Assembly: GCA_030052745.1 (NCBI GenBank)
Contig: JANBVO010000004.1
Span: forward strand, 744,001 to 808,000
Reading direction: 5' to 3'
DNA length: 64,000 bases
From: Pleurostoma richardsiae
Lineage: Eukaryota > Ascomycota > Sordariomycetes > Calosphaeriales > Pleurostomataceae
Under the pieces are notes generated by a model. It saw nothing but the letters and a program-made list of their open reading frames with translations, was not told the origin of the DNA and did no database searches. Shown here in pieces: positions 25,646-37,568 of this stretch. A program made the translations under genes and the position numbers. How positions within the stretch are numbered: position 1 is the first letter of the stretch; the number at the start of each line of letters is the position of its first letter.

Positions 25646-28277
25646 TTAACCAAGAGTACGACCGCTAGTAATAGCCTGGGCACTCACAGCGCGGGCCATG
25701 TTGGGATGTCCATGAACAGGTGAAGTGTGATGGCCAAAGTCACCTTCCGAGTACCGTGGCGGCTGCGAAGGATCCCATCCCTCTTCACTCAAAACACTCA
25801 AGTAGCCGTTACCGACCTTGTCTCTCAACGCCTCAATCTTGCGACGGTACAGCTCGCCTCCGACGTCCCAATCCGGAGAGTCTTTCCACTGAGTCTGCGT
25901 CTCATGTGATTCGTAAATGTGAGGAAGCTGGCCAAGCACCGATGTGTCAATCCTCGGTACGTCTGGAGTGCTTTGTGAGAGCGGCATCGGACTAGCTGCA
26001 AGAGTAGGTGGTGAGGCTTGATGAATCTCAGGTGGGCTAGAGATTCTATAGTTGTTGTCCAGAACTTGGACGGGAGTGGCAGGCTCTTGAGCGTGGGACT
26101 GTAGGTGGTAAGAAGCCGACTCGCTCGTAGCGAGATCGACAATGCGCCGCTTCGGTGCACGCCGTCTGCGCGTAGAGCTTGTGTTTATCTCGCTAGCCAT
26201 TGCTTTTGGCACAGGACGCTCTTTCCGAAGGACCGCGGGCTCTTTCGGGCTATCGTAGATGATAGTAGGTTTGCTAACATCAACGGTAGGGAACTCGGGG
26301 ACCGGAGGCTTGACTACAGGAACGGCAGGAGGCTCAGCCGTGCGCTCGACTAGGTACTTCTTCTCCAAGTAGGTAGGGCCCATGGCATCAATCACGATGT
26401 CCTCAGTGTATCCGGGAGTCTGCCGGAAGAGGTTGAAGATAGTGATGCGGTAGTCGCGGTGAGTCCGAGTGAAGGGGTTACCCTCGACCCAGATTTCCCG
26501 GATCTCAGGAATGCCCGTCAGCCGAGCAAGCTCCATTGGATCAGTTAGGCGGTTGTCTCTGAGGTCCAGCCGCTCCAGCGGATATAACTTCTCGACACCG
26601 GCTATTGACTGCAGACGATTGGCACGGAGGTTCATGGCGGTGATGGCGGGGAGAGGGTTGCGTGTCAGGGAGTGCAGCGAATCAATCATGCAATGTGACA
26701 GGTTCAATGCGCGAAGAGCTGTCAGCGTCGCCAGGCTGTCAGGAATCTGGGTGAAGAGATTCGAGGAGAGATCCAAGGAATGCAAAGTGTTCGCCAGAGG
26801 AGCCAAGCTATTAGCAGGGATGGAGGTCAGCGAGTTGTCTGACAAGCTCAGATGCTTCAAGAAGCGCCATTTGGAGGCGGGTAGTATGCCCATTGCAAGA
26901 AGATTAGAAGCACTGCCCCGTGACTGATGCCACGAATCCGAGAGGCTGGAATGCGAGCTGCCCGAGCCAGATCGCCGAACCTTGTACGAGTGCCGGATGT
27001 AGGCCGAACCATTTCGAGAGCTCGAAGGGCGGTGGGGGGAATGGCTCCTGGGCCGGGAGGATTTTGTTGGGGATTTGGGCGACTTGGGAGGCTCGTCGCT
27101 GTCTGTCCTCACCACCGATGGACGCCTGCCATTTCTGGCGGCGACGTCATGATGTTCTCCAGCGATGTCACTATTTAAGGAGCCGACCTGCAGTTCTGCC
27201 GACGACCTTGCATCAGGTGAACCGGGCGCTGAGGCCGCTCTGTGTAACTCTGCATGAGGCATGGTGGGACTGCGTCGCGGACTAGACGAGCCGGCCCAAG
27301 GTGCTGTCGGAGATCCCTGAGATTTCGACGTTCGTCTCCGTCTCTTGTCCATATCATCGAGCACAATGTCTATCAGTATGTCGGCAGGATCCTCGAGGCT
27401 GGCGCGCTTGAGAGTCAGAGAACGCAGCTGGTCTGCTAATCGGTCCCAGCCAAAGAACTGTCGAAAATCGATGTCGCTGACCTCGAGCGCCTGTACGTTC
27501 TTGAAGACATACAAGGGCACGGCTGAGTCGAAAGGGAATTCCTCATAGCCTTTGATAAGGCGGGCACGCCAGTCCGGCGCAAGCTTCAGGCATGGTATCT
27601 TGGTGAAGGCGGAGTAGAGGTATTTCAAGTCAGCCTGGACGGCGGCCTTCTGCCTCTCAGTCCGCGCTGCAGATATACTGGAGCCGATGCCGAAACTTGC
27701 CCACAGAGCAGACATGCCCGACATGACGCTCCTGATGCTTGAAACCGAGCGAATAGATCCAACATCGGATCCGCGGCTCTTGGAGCGCTGCGACTGGCTC
27801 AAGAACGAGACATAGTTCGCCGAAGTGGTGCTATCATGCAGGTTCTCGAGACGGATCTTCATGGGACCAACCGGAATAGCCAACTCTTCGAAGCGAGACA
27901 GTAGGTAGAACAGGTGGTGTGGAGTGAGGGCCAACTTTGCGGACTTGACACTATGCGAGGTGAAGTTCAGGGTGCCCAGAGACAAAGCTGCCGCGAGACC
28001 GCCGGATGTGGAGGAAGACGAAGTCGAGGGCCGCTCGGGGATAGTAGGCGAGGTCAAGCCGGTGGTCGAGACCGACGAGACACTCTGCGAAGAGCCATGT
28101 CTGGGGATGTTTTGTCTCCGGAATTGTAGGGCATTGGCGAGAGCTTTTTCGTGCGTCCGCACAAAGCTGGCCAATTGCTGCACGGATCCTCGTCAGCACA
28201 ACGAAGATTAAGCAAGAGGTGAAGGAGGAGAGGGATTCACTTACCCTTATGAACAACTCCCCGTCTTCGGAATCCAT
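25646..28277 (-). CDS. leucine-rich-repeat protein, possible LKB1-interacting (LIP1) type
   Basis: Exons on the minus strand are 28245-28277 and 25646-28177 (67-nt intron), 854 residues. The first exon encodes MDSEDGELFIR and joins QLASFVRTHEKALANALQ. The N-terminal ~280 residues are helical and end in a module (VPLYVFKNVQALEVSDIDFRQF). A Ser/Pro-rich linker follows. A leucine-rich-repeat array at about 447-600 has clear LxxLxLSxNxL units (FLKHLSLSDNSLTSIPA, LHSLDLSSNLFTQIPD, LERLDLRDNRLTD) and an LRR cap-like end (IWVEGNPFTRTHRDYRITIF). The C-terminus is Pro/Ser-rich. The N-terminal plus LRR layout resembles fungal relatives of STK11-interacting protein; that name is an inference, while the LRR assignment is direct. 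Signalling or endosomal adaptor is the likely class. Confidence 0.85.
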
Positions 28278-31200
28278 GTCTAGAGGTGGGAATGCATCGG
28301 GACAGGAGGTTTCGAGGAGGTGATGGAGGTGGGCGCGAGTTTGTTTGGCGGGAAGGAAGGCGAAGAGGGCAGGGGAGGAACGAGGGGGGTTCAGCGCCAG
28401 GTGAGAAAGGCGTGACTCGAATCCGTATTTCTGCCGGTGCTGCCTCGAAGATGAGGAGAGGCTGTTGTGGCAAGAGAGCGACAGCAACCTGTGCGAGGTA
28501 ATGTCAGTTTCCAGGCGTACAAGAAAAGGCACGAGACTGAAAGCAATGCGATGGCGACACAGGTGCAGGAGCGGATTGCCGCAAAACGGAGGTGTAAAAT
28601 TAGAATGTGCTGCGTCAACGTCCAAAGCGAACGAGGCTTCGGGAGCGGCGTGTTTGTTGTGCAAACGGCCAGCCAAGGGAAGGTGGGCGGCAGGCCGCTG
28701 GATCTTGAGTCTTGCCGTCACCGTCGCCTCCTTGCCAACAGCAGGCTGCCAGCGAAACGTCCAGGCAGAACCGTCATCCAGGCCCGAGCGACGTGGAACT
28801 TATTCGCAAATCGCGGACGGGGTGGAACGCATATATAGCCTCGTGGGTTACTCCCCACCACCAGTGTCCGCCGACGGGCGGGGGCACCGAGTCGAAGCCG
28901 TTCACCCATTCCGAGGCAGACGCGGTCACCAAGCAGGCGCAAATCCGTCGACCTAGGGCAGCGATGCCACAGCGAAGATGAGGGCGATGATGCCCAGTCC
29001 GTGTGGCAGTTGGATCGTTTGACCGAGGATAGGCAGGGGCGATGAGTAACAGGCACACCATTTCACACGAACGCGAGGGATCCAAGGCGACGCCACGCGG
29101 CGTGGAGATGCGAACGGCCGTCACGAAGATAACAGGGGATGCGTGTTCGCACAGGAAGCCGCGTTCAGAGGCGGGTAATCCCCGATGTGCTCCAGCCCCC
29201 CGGGCTCGATCGAACGGCATGGTGCGGCATCGTGAACGGGTGGCTCTCGGGAAATCCAGATAACGCAACGATACACGATTTGGGGCAACACATCGCAAGC
29301 ACGCAAGAGAAATCCAACGCTCGAACTTACTTCCTCGACAGTATTATTTCCTCCCAAATAGGCGACAGCCCGTCTCAAACGATGATGGATGAAGAGAGCA
29401 AGAAGAAAGACGAGGAAAAGAGAAAGGAGGTGCAACGAAACGCTTCCAGCTTGCACTCTCGCCGCTCTGCTGGACTCTGCAGCACGAGTCACGGGGGGTG
29501 GAGAGAGGAAGGAGGGAAGAAAAGAAGGGTCTTCTTCACAGATTGGGGGGTTTGCGAGAGCGGCTAGTTTTAATAATTCTTACCCACCCCTTGAGCCCGT
29601 CTGGCACCTAGCCTGACCGGGGCCGCCTTAGCATCCAGCTGCCCACTCCACCTGAGTCCACCACACCCTGCTGCAAAAAGGCCCGGCTATCTTAGTCTGG
29701 TCCATGGTTAGCGAGCTGTCCGCCGTCTACGGATTACGGATCACGGATCACACAGCGCGAGGGGGACCGCCAACTCCAAAGTCAAAGTACCACCAGAAGT
29801 GCGACTGCACGAGCGAGGACCGGTTCCAATCATATACAAGCGAAACTATGATGAGCGGTGACCGACGCGCGGCGGCGTCAGGGCGCCGGGCTTCGATCTT
29901 CTGGGGGCTTATTCGCAGGTCTCGCTCTGGCGGGCGCTGGGTCACGCAGTATCACGCAGCATCGCCAGACCAGAGACAAGCGCACCGAGACGACAGCAAA
30001 TCCTGTTATGGAGGACCAACGGTGCTACACCGTGTCTCGCTTTGCCGCCGTCAGAGGGGCAGGCTCAGTGGTCACTTGAGCCAATAATCGCCTGGGGAAG
30101 CACTGACAGTCCTTTTCCTGCTGCATGAGCTTCGCTGCATGTCTCGTCCGTCCTGGCTGTGCTACTGCGGAGTATCTATGCGCTTGCGAAACCACCGTAC
30201 AGGACATACGTACATCGCTCCGCGATGTGCAGCCCCTGTCTTGCCTCACCATGCGATAAGACTGCGTCGCCGACTCGCCCGGCGGCCCTGACATGCGGGG
30301 TGAACATTCCAGCGCGCTCTGTTACCGACTGCCGCTCAGCAACTGTACCATCAGAGCATGCCAGACCGCATCACAGCCGCATCGCAACCGCAAGCAGCAG
30401 GATGGACACCCCGCGTGTTTACTGTCGCGCTTTTGTTTACACCTGCTCGTCTTCAGCCAGATTTCCGCAGCCGAGCCCGGTGATTAAGAGGTGTGCCGCT
30501 GCTTCATGCGTGCTCAGCTAGTGGCTGGCCTGAGAAATTGCGGGAGCCACTTGAACGCTTATAATGGCGTCAACCCGTGCCCGCCCCAAGCCTACGCTGC
30601 ATGTACGAAGGTCCGTGTGCTGTACTCCGTCCGTATCGCGGCCCATAGCGACGCAGACAGCGGGGATATGAAGGTCTAGAATGGAGACAGGAAGTATATG
30701 GGAGCATTTAGCTAAGGTCTGGAAGCCTCTTATAACTTGTTTGATATAGGCCCTAGCCGAGCCTCCTCTGTCGCCCGGCTGGTTCGAGCTTCGGAGCACT
30801 TCAGACACGTCCAGCCCACGGCGTCTGTGCGCGATTCGTTAAATTTAGCGCTGGTCCTGGAAGGGAGAAATAGATTCGACATGGAAACGGCGGCATCTCT
30901 CGACCGGGGCCTCCCTACACGGACCACACGATCCACTGATCTTGCCGGTCCCGTTCGCTTTACCACTGACGGTTCGTTTCACAGGCTTTACTGTGTAGAG
31001 TCTCGAAGAGTACAGACACTCCGTAGATAAAGAGGCCCAGAGGTCGAGATGCCCTCCTGTGCCGATTGATGATTGATCTCGACGGCTTTGGAGATGCAAA
31101 CGCACTGCGGAAGTCAGACGGCGCTCTTGTCGTGTATGGTATCCAGGCATCCAACGACTTGCTGCGGCGGCCAGAGCGACGGCGTCGAGTTGCGCCTTGG

Positions 31201-34200
31201 CTGACACCCGAGTGAAGGGGCGTTCCGGGACTCTTTCGCGATCTTCTCCAGATCTCCTCGCCGTGAATTCCGAGATGCTCTCGACATTTCTGTCCTCGGC
31301 TCCGTATCGGGAGACAATTATGTCATGCCTCCACATGGCCAGAACTGCAGAGTGTTTTGATTGGGACCGTCTCGGCTCGTAGCATGTCATCTTGCCTGGC
31401 GCCGGGCATCTTGCTATGCATTCCTACCTTGCATGCATGCTTGCTGCACTACTGTGTGCGCACCACGCTAGTTGTCTACAGACGGACAGCCTTTCGGCGA
31501 GCACCCCACTAGGACAGCGCCAGGAGGGGTGGTCTCGGTGTACTATGTAACCTCAGACACACAGCATCCCCTCTTGACTTCTTCCAGCTTGGCATGTCCA
31601 AGAGATATGCGTCGACATTCTACGGCTGCGGTGCGCTACGGCACTCACGGCCAGAAGAGGCGATGACGGAGAGGATCTCTGCATGGGGGCAAGCCAGGCA
31701 TGCAAAGCTACATAGTATTTATCGCAGCCAAGCAGATCATCCACGATCAACCGTCTTAGTCGTCCCGTGCAAGAGGAGACGAGCATCTAACAGCGGCTAT
31801 CCTTTCGAATGCCCGACCCCGACCCCAGAATGCGATTGGCACAGCGGTTCATGTCATGCGCAGGACCCCGAGGCAAGCCACCTGTATGGCCAACCCGGTA
31901 GAATGGCGTATCTCGTCGGTTGATCTTCCGCTGATAATCACCGTTTCTCTCATCGGGTACTTGCAGCTGTTGCAGCGATTGACTGTACCCAGACGGGACG
32001 TTGGAGCGGATAACTTGGGTCCGGGCTCTGTCAGACATCAAGTGAGCCTTCTGTTGGGGGTCGCATCGGAGCGTCCTCCGTTCCCTGATTTGTGCGACGT
32101 CTCCAACACCATCACCCCTCAGTGTATCCTGCTGCGTCTCAAGTCTCACCGCCTTGCAGCTCGCCACCGACATGACATGCTCTCTCGTGAACTTGCCGAC
32201 TTCGCACGATGGCTAATGATGGGCTCGACAGGGAGACATGTCTGCTCCCACTCGCATCCAGTACCTGCCATTTCATCCTGACATCCTCAAAAGCCCACCG
32301 GCACGGGATGGGTGGATGTTACTAATATTACGATACGCTCTAGTCAGCCTCGGCGCCTCGTGGCCAACTGAGTGGTCGTGCTCGCAACCTCAATTGGCTC
32401 GCTTTGCCCCGACTCGGAAAGACTGGAGGATTCTCAGCACATCTTCCATTTATATATCATGGCTATAGACTAGGTTGCCAACTCCATCCATGCTTGGGCG
32501 ATTCGAGATCCTCTGTCTTCTCCCCCTAGCATTGTTGCATGGGTACTGGTGCGTTCATCCAACGCAGACCTGTCAACCTGTATGTGCAGACCGCGTGAAG
32601 TCTGACGGCCATCGGCTGCGACCCCGACGAGTTGGTGCCAGAAGAGAAAAGGAAAGGCACCGGCAGAAGGCGTGGAGCCTGCAGGATGCTGCGTGCCACA
32701 CCCAGGAAGTATACCGTGTAATTATGGGGTGTATCGATATTCGGATCTGTAACCCGTGATTGGGCGGACCACCTGTTCTGAGACCTCGTGGGCACCTCGC
32801 CCACTTTCAGACGTCGGGACTTATCCAAAGAAGAGAGATATTGGGGATGGCCGGCTTCTCTAGTTGGTCCGCTGTTATTCTACGAATGTCCCCGACCCGA
32901 CTATTTGGCAATATACTTGACAGGCATTTTGGGGCTCTGAGGCTCGTTTGTATCAAGCACACTGTTCTTGTGTGCTGCTGTACACCGGGCAAAATCCACA
33001 TCCAGGAGGCATTCTACACCGTGGTGTTTACAGATCCCGTGTCATTCCACAAGCCCAATGGGCTGGCCTCGTGGCTACCACACGGCTCGAAGAACAAGCG
33101 GTCGGCCGTTGGAACTTTTCTAGCCTTGTGACGAGTCATGGAACATGCCAAGTACCACACCTTCAAGTTCATTTTGGTTCGACTCGCCGTGCGCCTCGTT
33201 GATGCGACGAGAGGAGGCGTGACATGGCAAGCGTGGTGTCTATCTCCGGCGGTCAATTCCTCGCGTGGTCTATAAGGCTCCGTCTCCTATAAGGTGCACC
33301 ACGGCCATGAAGATCGCAATCCATTGACGATCGCAGGCCAACCAGAGCGAGAATATCTGCGGTCGGAAGAACAGAAGCCATCGAGAGATGACTGTCCGTA
33401 GGGGCCGTGCGTTGCAGACCAGGATTTGCTCTCAAACAGAAAGCCGCGCTATCAGCGGCTGTTCCAGAATTAAGATCCCTGACACACTGTATCCCTGGAT
33501 GTGCACGTCCCCCTGATGGCTTTTACCCCACACACCGAAGCGGCGAGGAATTGAACCCTGGAGGCTGGAGGCGATGGGGACCACCTTGTCAACCCTTCGC
33601 TGAACCCCCACATTCTCATACTCCTTCTGCGCAACGCAAAACAGCTTTCGGGCTCGTCCTGCCGTCTTCTCTGCTCTTCTATCTTGCAAGAATACAGGCA
33701 TGTGTGGTCGCATATGCAGCACATGCACGCCTGCTGCAAGTCCTTCACGGAGGCGAACCTCTTTCGCCCGCGCAGCCGGCGAGACGGCAGGCTGATCGAT
33801 GCCACACGGCAACACTCGATCTCTGATACGCTAATGGCCCCGCTCACCGCTCATCCTGCAGCAGGTGCAGACCATTGCTGGGTCTTCTTTTCCCAGAGCT
33901 TGCATTGAGTGCTCAGCTATCCTGCATCCTCTCGCCGCACCGGTGAGTTTCTCGGTTGCTGCTCTGCAGCCAGGGTCTCAGAGGAGAGCCGGAGGATGGC
34001 CGGCGCTCCACATTCAATGCAGACCCTGAGAAGATGATGGACGATTTCGTGGATTTGATGCCCCTCACTTCTGCCGAATGATGCTGGTGAGGGGAGACCC
34101 CGAGGCTCTTGCAGGGGTTGGACCCCTCGATCTCGTGGGGAAGCCTCTCGGAGAATGGGAACAAGTGCTGGGCGCCACAACGTAGTCGGAGCTCTTTCGC

Positions 34201-36116
34201 CTTCGTCCTGCTGTGCAACCTCACCGTCGACGCCCGGAGCGAAGCCTTGTTGCTGGCTCGATTGTCCATGCGATGCACATCCAGTCCCATCGTCTCAACG
34301 CGTGTGGCCGACGTCGGCCGCAGCCTGGATGTCTCAATAGTCGAGTCAGGTCCATTGGTGTGTTGGCTATACACACTTCCCCTTACTCTCAACGCGTATG
34401 GCGGCCCTGTCAATCCGAGGAAGAAGCCACCTCCTGCCTTTTACAGACTACGCTTCTTCTTCCTATGACCTCCTACGCATGGCTGGAGAGGGGCGAATTA
34501 CAATGAGAACCTCGCGGCTTGCACAGGGGCGTAACGTAGGGGTATGGCGGTTGATGGGCCTACCTCCATGCTTGATCAACAGTCAATTAAACAGCCTCTG
34601 ACTATACTGTCGTCCTAGGTAGGTCCCTTCGCGCAGTAGATCGGCATGCTGCATACTCCCCGGGGCCTTTTCTCTGGTCACATGTGCTGAATCCATTCCC
34701 CAGTTTAACAGTTCTAGGTCGAAAGTGCGGAAGTTCGTGTTGCCAATGTCCATTTCGGTCGTCGTTCTGCCGTGATCGTCAGATGACAAGGGCGGTATGC
34801 TGTTCCATGTTGCACGGACTCTGATGGCTTACTCCTCCCCCGCTCCGCTATCTATCCCAAGGGTATCTCCTAGTCTGAAGGATGTCGGCCTCGTACCATC
34901 GCGAAGCCCTTTGACGCTGTGTCACGCGTGCCGATAAGTGGCTCGACTTTCCGGAGCATCGAGCTATGCATTCTGGAGGAGGTTCAAGGCACGCCACAAT
35001 GACAGTCTGTGTGTGTCCCGGCCATCGTCGTCTCGTCCCGCTAGTCCATTCATTCCCAGCACTGGTGCGGTTATATCCGGCCATGAAGCACACCCTCTTC
35101 GTTGGATTGCGATACTATCACACCGATCAGTGACTTGCCCACGCCTATTGGTTCGCGTTCATCCCTATCAGCAGTAACAGCCCAACGGCCGAGGACACTA
35201 GCGGATGCGACGCCACAGACTGAGGCGGCGAAGTTCGGCCCATCCCCTCCGGCAATGGCGAGCCTGCGAGCCTGGAGATGCCTTTCCGATCTCGTTGCGC
35301 GGCCGAGTGGATCTTGAACAATAGCTGTGAGATCAGGGAGGCTGGCAGCTGAGGCTGGCCGTCAATGCTTCACCGCCTCGAGGATGTGCCAGCGGTTCCC
35401 TGTTTCGAGGCGTCAAGCCTCGGGCCCGTCGAACGTCCCAAGTGGGTATTGTCGAACGATCCCCCAGAAACCCATAACCTACTGTGCACAACACCCCACG
35501 ACACTACGCCTTGAAACACGAGTGCGGCTCCGTTCCGGCTTTCGTTGTGCCGATCAAAGCAGCCGTATCTCAACGCTTGTCTCAGTTTGTCGTAAAACGG
35601 GCCCGAAGCGAGCCGGACGGTTGTGCTCGGGTGCCTCAGGGACAGCCGCTGCGCCAGGACGTCATCGTCACGCCTGGCGAGTCATGGACGTATATGAGCC
35701 TCGGAGGTATACCGAGGATCGTCGGTCGCGCATGGCAGAGAAGCTCGATCGGTCGGCAGTTCGCAGGCTTTGGACTGCGCACATGTGAGGCGGTCACCGT
35801 CTCAATACGCACCGCGCTGCTTTGAGGACGTCCTCTACTGGGTGATCGCGCTTCTCGCGACTGTGCTTGTCAGCAGTCGCCGTTGATTCTGTGAGCTCGT
35901 GCTCGAAGACCTATAGACAGCGTAGAGCATTGTGCGAAGAATATGAAAACTACCCGTGGAAAAGAGCTATTAACATTTTACAGTTGGGATAGGGTTTATA
36001 CGTGTGATGAAGCTACAGAAGGCTTAGGACCGCCTCTAGATCCCGTTTTTCATACTTGTAACCGTACATGCCTGCTACTCGTACATCGCGACCGCAACAT
36101 ATTGATACAAGCGTCC
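28278..36116. other. gene-free stretch of 7.8 kb
   Basis: I find no supportable gene on either strand. All frames are under about 185 codons, overlap antisense partners and lack domains, and I could not join them by plausible introns into a recognisable protein. Base composition looks ordinary, not the TA-rich pattern of RIP-mutated repeats. It holds a 16-mer at 31425-31440 that also occurs at 2791-2806. The left kilobase is the LRR gene's 5' flank. Confidence 0.5.
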
Positions 36117-37175
36117 TCAGACCCTCTTCGGCTTCAGGGTCACGAGTCTGTCCAGTGCCCTCCCGTGATCCAGCACCCACCCACTCGTCACATCAATCTT
36201 GTACTCCTTGTTCTTGACCATGATCTTGGAGAACCCTTCCCTCGTCAGGGCCCGCCTCATGCCGCGCCACATCCCGCCCAGCCCCTGCCCGAGGTGCCGG
36301 AACGGCGCCGTCAGCAGGTGGTCCATGTCGTACTTGCGCGCCGCCTTCCGGGCCTCCTCCTCGGCCTTGCGCGCCTGCAGCAGCTCGCGCCCGCTCAGCA
36401 GCCTGCCCGCCTGCCCCTGGGCCGGCGCCTGGGCGGCGGCCAGGGGCGTCGCCTGCATCCGGAAGGGCAGCGACACCTCCGCCGGGGCGACGAGGAGCTT
36501 GCGCGCCGGCAGCAGCGGCAGCAGCCTGCTGAGGGTGACCTCGAGGGCGACGGGCGCGCCGGCCAGCGACTTGGCCCACCGGGCGGCGCCGGCGGGGGTC
36601 TTGGCGCCGGGCAGGGCGGCGACGGGGACGGCGCGGACCACGCGCACGATGTTCAGGGCGCTGAGCAGGAACCAGCCGCCCATGGCGCCCATGGTGACGC
36701 AGATGACGGCGAAGGCGTGGGGCACCCACCAGGGCAGGCCCACGGGCGGGTGCAGGAAGATGCTCCAGTAGTTGCCGATGGCGTAGAAGGTGCAGAAGAA
36801 CCCGGCGCCGTAGGCGGACAGGCGCAGCCAGAAGTGCGAGGGCGCCTCGTAGAGCACCGTCGGGGCGCCGCGGGCGGCGAGCTGCTCGGCGTAGGAGCGG
36901 AGGGGGGACGCGGCCGGCTTGCTGCCGCCGGCCGGGGAGGAGGAAGGCGCAGGGGCGCGGGCTGTCGGTTTCGGAGCGGCGGCAGGGCGGGCGGCGGCAA
37001 GGCGGAAACGCGCGGAGATCTGGAAGGAGCGGGAGGGCTGGTGGAGGTGTTGTGTTATTCGTGTACGGAGGAGGAATGACGGCGTTGATGCCGCCTGGCG
37101 GCTGCACTGGGTCGGTGGCGCCTTTGCGAAGAAGACGAGAGTATGAGGCACGAGGCCCCTTGAGAAGGAGGACAT
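36117..37175 (-). CDS. predicted mitochondrial inner-membrane protein, possibly TMEM223/Mrx15-like
   Basis: Single-exon gene of 352 residues starting at the first ATG of the frame. The N-terminus (MSSFSRGLVPHTLVFFAKAP, then many Arg/Ser/Gln and no acidic residues for ~90 positions) looks like a mitochondrial presequence. Two hydrophobic helices follow: YGAGFFCTFYAIGNYWSIFL and a second around FAVICVTMGAMGGWFLLSA, joined by a short Pro-rich loop. This two-helix hairpin with flanking soluble domains resembles the TMEM223/Mrx15 family, implicated in mitochondrial ribosome or cytochrome oxidase biogenesis, but I cannot confirm homology by eye. The C-terminus is basic. Codons are extremely GC-rich, which creates long shadow frames including a 378-codon antisense one. 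Divergent from PDX1 across 393 bases. Confidence 0.8.
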   Translation of the reverse strand: MSSFSRGLVPHTLVFFAKAPPTQCSRQAASTPSFLLRTRITQHLHQPSRSFQISARFRLAAARPAAAPKPTARAPAPSSSPAGGSKPAASPLRSYAEQLAARGAPTVLYEAPSHFWLRLSAYGAGFFCTFYAIGNYWSIFLHPPVGLPWWVPHAFAVICVTMGAMGGWFLLSALNIVRVVRAVPVAALPGAKTPAGAARWAKSLAGAPVALEVTLSRLLPLLPARKLLVAPAEVSLPFRMQATPLAAAQAPAQGQAGRLLSGRELLQARKAEEEARKAARKYDMDHLLTAPFRHLGQGLGGMWRGMRRALTREGFSKIMVKNKEYKIDVTSGWVLDHGRALDRLVTLKPKRV

Positions 37176-37568
37176 TCTGCTAAGAGGGAGTGTCAATTGG
37201 CTTCCTATAGCAGAACAGTACCGTGCTTGGTCAGAACTTACCCTGCAAAATCTTTGGCGTCCTAGGCTGCGACGGTTCAACGTATAACTTCGCAGTCCGT
37301 CAGGTCATGCATAGAAGCTTGAAGCTTTCTTTTCCTCGGAAGCTGCCGTCGTCCACCAAAAATTATCGGGGCCGAAGCAGCGGACGATCCAAGCGCACGG
37401 ACGGACATCGGAGCGTCCAATTGCGACGTGGTCCGTGCGGCAGTCCAACGTCCGCAATTCCCCAACAGAGCTCAGTTAATAATTTCTCGCGAGGGAGCTC
37501 CGACGACGCCCGATCACGAACGCTTCAGCACCCCAATTGAAGCACCGTTTCGCCATATCCCGCCAACC
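37176..37568. promoter_or_regulatory. bidirectional promoter of two mitochondrial genes with nested dyad
   Basis: 393 bases between divergent start codons. It contains two nearly concentric inverted repeats: GCGGACG at 37380-37386 with CGTCCGC at 37449-37455, and inside it GCACGGAC at 37395-37402 with GTCCGTGC at 37431-37438. Probably a shared upstream control site. Confidence 0.6.

Noticed and set aside
33541-33640. tRNA-like T-loop (GGGTTCAATTCC on the minus strand)
   Set aside because: The flanking bases do not form the five-base T stem, and no acceptor or box A partner is found upstream.
33913-34413. 166-codon minus-strand open frame in the gene-free region
   Set aside because: Matched by equally long frames on the opposite strand, with no motif or plausible intron extension.
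28278-36116. RIP-degraded transposon relic
   Set aside because: The stretch is not TA-rich and I saw no terminal repeats, target-site duplication or transposase/reverse transcriptase motifs on either strand.
35943-37079. 378-codon plus-strand open frame rich in Arg, Gly and Gln
   Set aside because: It is antisense to the GC-rich membrane-protein gene at 36117-37175, has no domain, and has the composition expected of a reverse-strand shadow. The minus-strand gene has a presequence and two clear membrane helices.
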